Shown in pieces: positions 5,043 through 7,531 of a stretch of 7,531 bases of DNA. Source of the DNA: 39-52-133 sp041488395. GTDB lineage: Bacteria > Pseudomonadota > Gammaproteobacteria > Burkholderiales > Gallionellaceae. The notes under the pieces are model-generated. The model had not been told where the DNA came from. It did not search any database and saw only the letters and a list, made by a program, of their open reading frames with translations. Position numbers and translations under genes: made by a program. The stretch is from assembly GCA_041488395.1 (NCBI GenBank), contig JBGPPE010000123.1, positions 1-7,531 on the forward strand. The letters run 5' to 3'. Positions within the stretch are counted from its first letter, which is position 1, and each line of letters starts with the position of its first letter.

Positions 5043-5062
5043 TGCCGCTTTAGAGTATCGCT

Positions 5063-5833
5063 TTATGAGGCGGATTTTAACCGATACCACAGCAGACCTA
5101 TCGCTTCATGCACGAATATCGAGCTGTCGCGCAGCGCTGTCGCGCGCGGCAGGAAGCTCAGCAGGCTGGTGTGGTAGCAGGTGGTGTAGGCAGTGGCTGC
5201 CGGGGTGACGCTAAAGCCTGCCGCGCGGAATGCGCGCGCTGCACGCGGCATGTGCCAGGCGTGGGTGACCAGGTAAACATGCGTGATACCGGCCTGTTGC
5301 AGTTTCTTGAAGCTGTAGCGAGCACTTTCTGCCGTGTTGTCAGATTCGCCCTCGACCCATTGCACGGGAATCTTGAATTCATATTCCAGCACGTGCTGCA
5401 TCTGCTCTGCCTCGGACAGCGTATTGCCGAGCGGTTTGCCGCCGCTGACCAGGATTGGTACGCCTGTCTCGCGGTAGAGTTTTGCGGCATAGCGCAGGCG
5501 CAGCAGGGAAGCTTCATTGACGGTGTCGCCGCCATATTCGGGCGCCTGGAAATAGGTGCCGCCACCGAGAACAACAATCACCATATCTTTATGGGGGTTT
5601 ATATCCAGCTGGCGTGCGTCCAGAGCCTGCGGGCTTGCCTCCAGGGATTGCAGCAGGGATTCGGCAACGAAGGGGGTGGAGAGCAGCCACAACAGGGCCA
5701 GCGCGCTGCCGACCAGGAAGCGTGCGACACGCGGGCGTTTGTGCCAGAGCAGCAGGCCGGCCAGCGCCAGTAACAGCAGGTTGAGCGGGGGCAGCAGGAA
5801 TGCGCTGATCAGGTTGGTGATGAGCCAAGACAT
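5063..5833 (-). CDS. DUF218 membrane protein, ElyC/YdcF-like
   Basis: The 256 residues match the architecture and size of E. coli ElyC, an inner-membrane protein linked to peptidoglycan and enterobacterial-antigen lipid-carrier balance. Two hydrophobic helices (about 4-30 and 38-60) precede a periplasmic or cytoplasmic DUF218 domain with VIVVLGGG (85-92), NEASLLRLRYAAKLY (106-120), ILVSGG (127-132), EGESDNTAESA (161-171) and VTHAWHMPRA (189-198). These are the standard DUF218 blocks. The biochemical activity of this domain is not established. The start is ATG 5833, giving a natural membrane-inserted N-terminus, though no good ribosome binding site precedes it. A terminator for the upstream gene lies immediately before it, so it needs its own promoter, which I could not identify convincingly. 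Confidence 0.88.
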   Translation of the reverse strand: MSWLITNLISAFLLPPLNLLLLALAGLLLWHKRPRVARFLVGSALALLWLLSTPFVAESLLQSLEASPQALDARQLDINPHKDMVIVVLGGGTYFQAPEYGGDTVNEASLLRLRYAAKLYRETGVPILVSGGKPLGNTLSEAEQMQHVLEYEFKIPVQWVEGESDNTAESARYSFKKLQQAGITHVYLVTHAWHMPRAARAFRAAGFSVTPAATAYTTCYHTSLLSFLPRATALRDSSIFVHEAIGLLWYRLKSAS

Positions 5834-5849
5834 TGCAGAATCAATGGTG

Positions 5850-5881
5850 AAAAAGAACGCGCATCATACTGCATGCGCGTT
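5850..5881 (-). terminator. Intrinsic terminator of the EAL-GGDEF gene
   Basis: Read on the - strand, AACGCGCAT (5881-5873) pairs perfectly with ATGCGCGTT (5864-5856) around an 8-nt loop, followed by CTTTTT (5855-5850). This is a good Rho-independent terminator 45 nt past the stop at 5927 and only 17 nt before the ElyC-like ATG. A TATGAT hexamer overlaps the loop and could double as a -10 for that gene, but no -35 fits. Confidence 0.8.
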
Positions 5882-5926
5882 TAAAGGAGGTATGGGGTGC
5901 TCTTGCAGGTTAGCGCCGTGACTGAT

Positions 5927-7531
5927 TCACAGGGCATGGCCGCCGGCAGGGCTGTATGGAGTGTTGTGGTTGCGCTGCTCGATAAACAGGCTGTTCCCCT
6001 GGGTGCGCTTGGCCAATTTTTTTGCGGCCGTCGCAGCAGCGGAAACCTCGTGATGTGAAAAGTACTGCTCGTTACTCACACGACATGCGCCGATCGACAG
6101 GCTGACCAAAGGATGGAAGCGGATTTGATTGTTGCGATCTTCGCTTTCATAGCCTTGAGCGGCGAGATGTTCCGGACGGTATAACAGCTCTGCCGCCTGT
6201 TCAAAGGAGCGTAATGCACGCTCGCAACGTGCCTGCCAGTCGCGGCTTTGCATCAGCAGGATAAAGTCATCGCCACCGATATGGCCGATGAAATCGAGCT
6301 TGGGGTCGCACGCCCAGCTCAGGATGCGCCCGGTGAGCTGGATCATTTCGTCGCCTTTGCGATAGCTGTAGGCGTCGTTGTAGGGCTTGAAGTTGTCCAG
6401 GTCGCAGTAACAGGCAACAAAAGGTTTGCCCGCCTGGAGCAAACGCTCTATTTGTTCATTGATGGGCACGTTGCCGGGCAGCAGGGTAAGGGGGTTGGCA
6501 TAACGTGCGGCTTCGATCTGCAGTTGGGTCAGTTCGCGCAACAAGTCCTGGCCGGAGGCAACGCCCAGATAGCGGCCCTGTTCGGTGATGATAAAGCCCT
6601 CGTTGAAGTAGCGTTCGTCGGCATCGGCCAGAAAGTGACTCAGTTCTTCTATGGGCATGTTTTTTTCCACTAGCAGCGGCTTGTCCTGGCAGGTGGTGAA
6701 ACATGGTTTCTTGCTTAACAATTCGCGCTGATAGGGTTGGGCGAAACGGTCGATAAAGCTGTAGCGGTTGATCAGGCCAACCGGTATGCCGTTATCGACG
6801 ATTGGAATGGCACGCAATTTGGGGTTTTCGGAGAAACGCTGAAAGATGCACTCGTTTTCTGTTTGCGGATGTGCGGACTCGATATGGTTCATCAGTTTGT
6901 GCGCAGTGCCCTTGCTATAAGTGTTCACCCGGGTAGCTGGAGATGCAGAAAAATTGGCTGAATTGATCGAGCTGCATATTTCCGGTGAGGCCAGCAATGG
7001 CGGCGTCGGGTTGGGGCGGGCAATGTAATAGCCTTGACCAAAGGCGATGCCGAGGTTTTTTACTGCCATCAATTCGGCTCCGGCTTCAATACCTTCGGCG
7101 ATCACCAAGGTGCCGCTGCTTTCGGCAATCTGTTGTATGGACTTGAGAAATTGCAATTTGACGGGGTCGGTATCGACGCCCTGAACAAAGTGCATGTCGA
7201 TTTTTATGTATTCGGGACGTAGTTCCGACCACAGGCGCAGACTGGAGAATCCTGCGCCAAGGTCGTCTATGGCAATCTGGAAGCCCATGGCGCGGTAATG
7301 CAGCAAGGCGTTACACATGGCGGAAAAGTCATAAGTCGGCTGGTTTTCGGTAATTTCAATGACTACGCGCTCTGGGGAAAGCCCCACTTTGGCCATGCAG
7401 GCGAGTGTCTGGCCTTCCTTGAAGCTGGGGTGGAGCAGGGTTTCCGGGCTGACATTGAGGAAAAGTCGGCCAGGCAGGTTCAGGCGAACGAATGTTTCCA
7501 GCACAATCTGGCGACACAGCATTTCGACTTC
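5927..7531 (-). CDS. EAL-CBS-CBS-GGDEF cyclic-di-GMP protein (N-terminus outside window)
   Basis: The reading frame stays open to the window edge, so the N-terminus, including the EAL signature, is missing. Numbering is from Met at 7522. Residues 1-175 are the rest of an EAL phosphodiesterase domain with expected catalytic blocks: NVSP (23-26), EITEN (56-60), DDLGAGFSSL (86-95), YIKID (105-109), AEGIE (142-146) and GQGYY (162-166). Residues ~205-330 look like a CBS pair (RAIPIVDNGIPVGLINR; EGFIITEQGRYLGVASG), probably binding a nucleotide. Residues ~340-512 are a GGDEF diguanylate-cyclase domain: metal-binding CDLDNFKPYND (373-383) and signature GGDDF (416-420) instead of GGDEF. The inhibitory-site RxxD is PKLD, so the arginine is missing. 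The protein likely degrades c-di-GMP; cyclase activity is uncertain. It is soluble in the part seen. Its terminator is at 5850-5881. Confidence 0.92.
   Translation of the reverse strand, partial: EVEMLCRQIVLETFVRLNLPGRLFLNVSPETLLHPSFKEGQTLACMAKVGLSPERVVIEITENQPTYDFSAMCNALLHYRAMGFQIAIDDLGAGFSSLRLWSELRPEYIKIDMHFVQGVDTDPVKLQFLKSIQQIAESSGTLVIAEGIEAGAELMAVKNLGIAFGQGYYIARPNPTPPLLASPEICSSINSANFSASPATRVNTYSKGTAHKLMNHIESAHPQTENECIFQRFSENPKLRAIPIVDNGIPVGLINRYSFIDRFAQPYQRELLSKKPCFTTCQDKPLLVEKNMPIEELSHFLADADERYFNEGFIITEQGRYLGVASGQDLLRELTQLQIEAARYANPLTLLPGNVPINEQIERLLQAGKPFVACYCDLDNFKPYNDAYSYRKGDEMIQLTGRILSWACDPKLDFIGHIGGDDFILLMQSRDWQARCERALRSFEQAAELLYRPEHLAAQGYESEDRNNQIRFHPLVSLSIGACRVSNEQYFSHHEVSAAATAAKKLAKRTQGNSLFIEQRNHNTPYSPAGGHAL

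Noticed and set aside
5882..5918. Short + strand peptide gene after AAAGGAGG at 5884
   Set aside because: The ATG at 5892 is only about 1-3 nt from the Shine-Dalgarno-like run and the frame ends after nine codons. It lies between two - strand genes.

Overview
The window looks like chromosomal DNA of a betaproteobacterium, with Nitrosomonadales or Gallionellaceae-type lineages the best guess. The grounds are a Porin_4-type general porin, a Coq7 ubiquinone hydroxylase, a YhfA-type OsmC protein, an ElyC/YdcF-type envelope protein, and Neisseria dRS3-like ATTCCC...GGGAAT repeats between genes. This assignment is inference from gene types; no rRNA or other marker gene is present.

Layout. The left half is read on the + strand: a highly expressed porin (30-1166) with a strong terminator; a secreted TPR plus formylglycine-generating-enzyme-like (SUMF1) protein (1382-2485) with its own terminator; a VapB/VapC toxin-antitoxin pair (2641-3272) with a good sigma70-type promoter; and coq7 (3299-3925), only 26 bp after vapC. 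The right half is read on the - strand: an EAL-CBS-CBS-GGDEF cyclic-di-GMP protein cut by the window end (5927-7531) with its own terminator; an ElyC/YdcF-like DUF218 membrane protein (5063-5833); a YhfA-like OsmC protein (4569-4985); and a small GIY-YIG nuclease (4163-4447) that converges on coq7.

The genes do not form one pathway. They are mostly housekeeping functions: outer-membrane permeability, ubiquinone synthesis, peroxide or thiol stress, envelope polysaccharide balance and c-di-GMP signalling. The VapBC pair and the GIY-YIG gene look like accessory insertions.

The most unusual part is 3926-5062. A family of 27-bp hairpin repeats (five copies, one split by a 58-nt hairpin-forming insert) fills every gap between coq7 and the ElyC-like gene. 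It brackets the GIY-YIG gene on both sides. Individual copies have diverged while keeping both hairpin arms complementary. The genes with repeats at their 3' ends lack T-tract terminators, while porin, the SUMF1-like gene and the GGDEF gene have such terminators and no repeats. I see no CRISPR array, tRNA, rRNA, complete insertion sequence or clearly novel multi-gene system.
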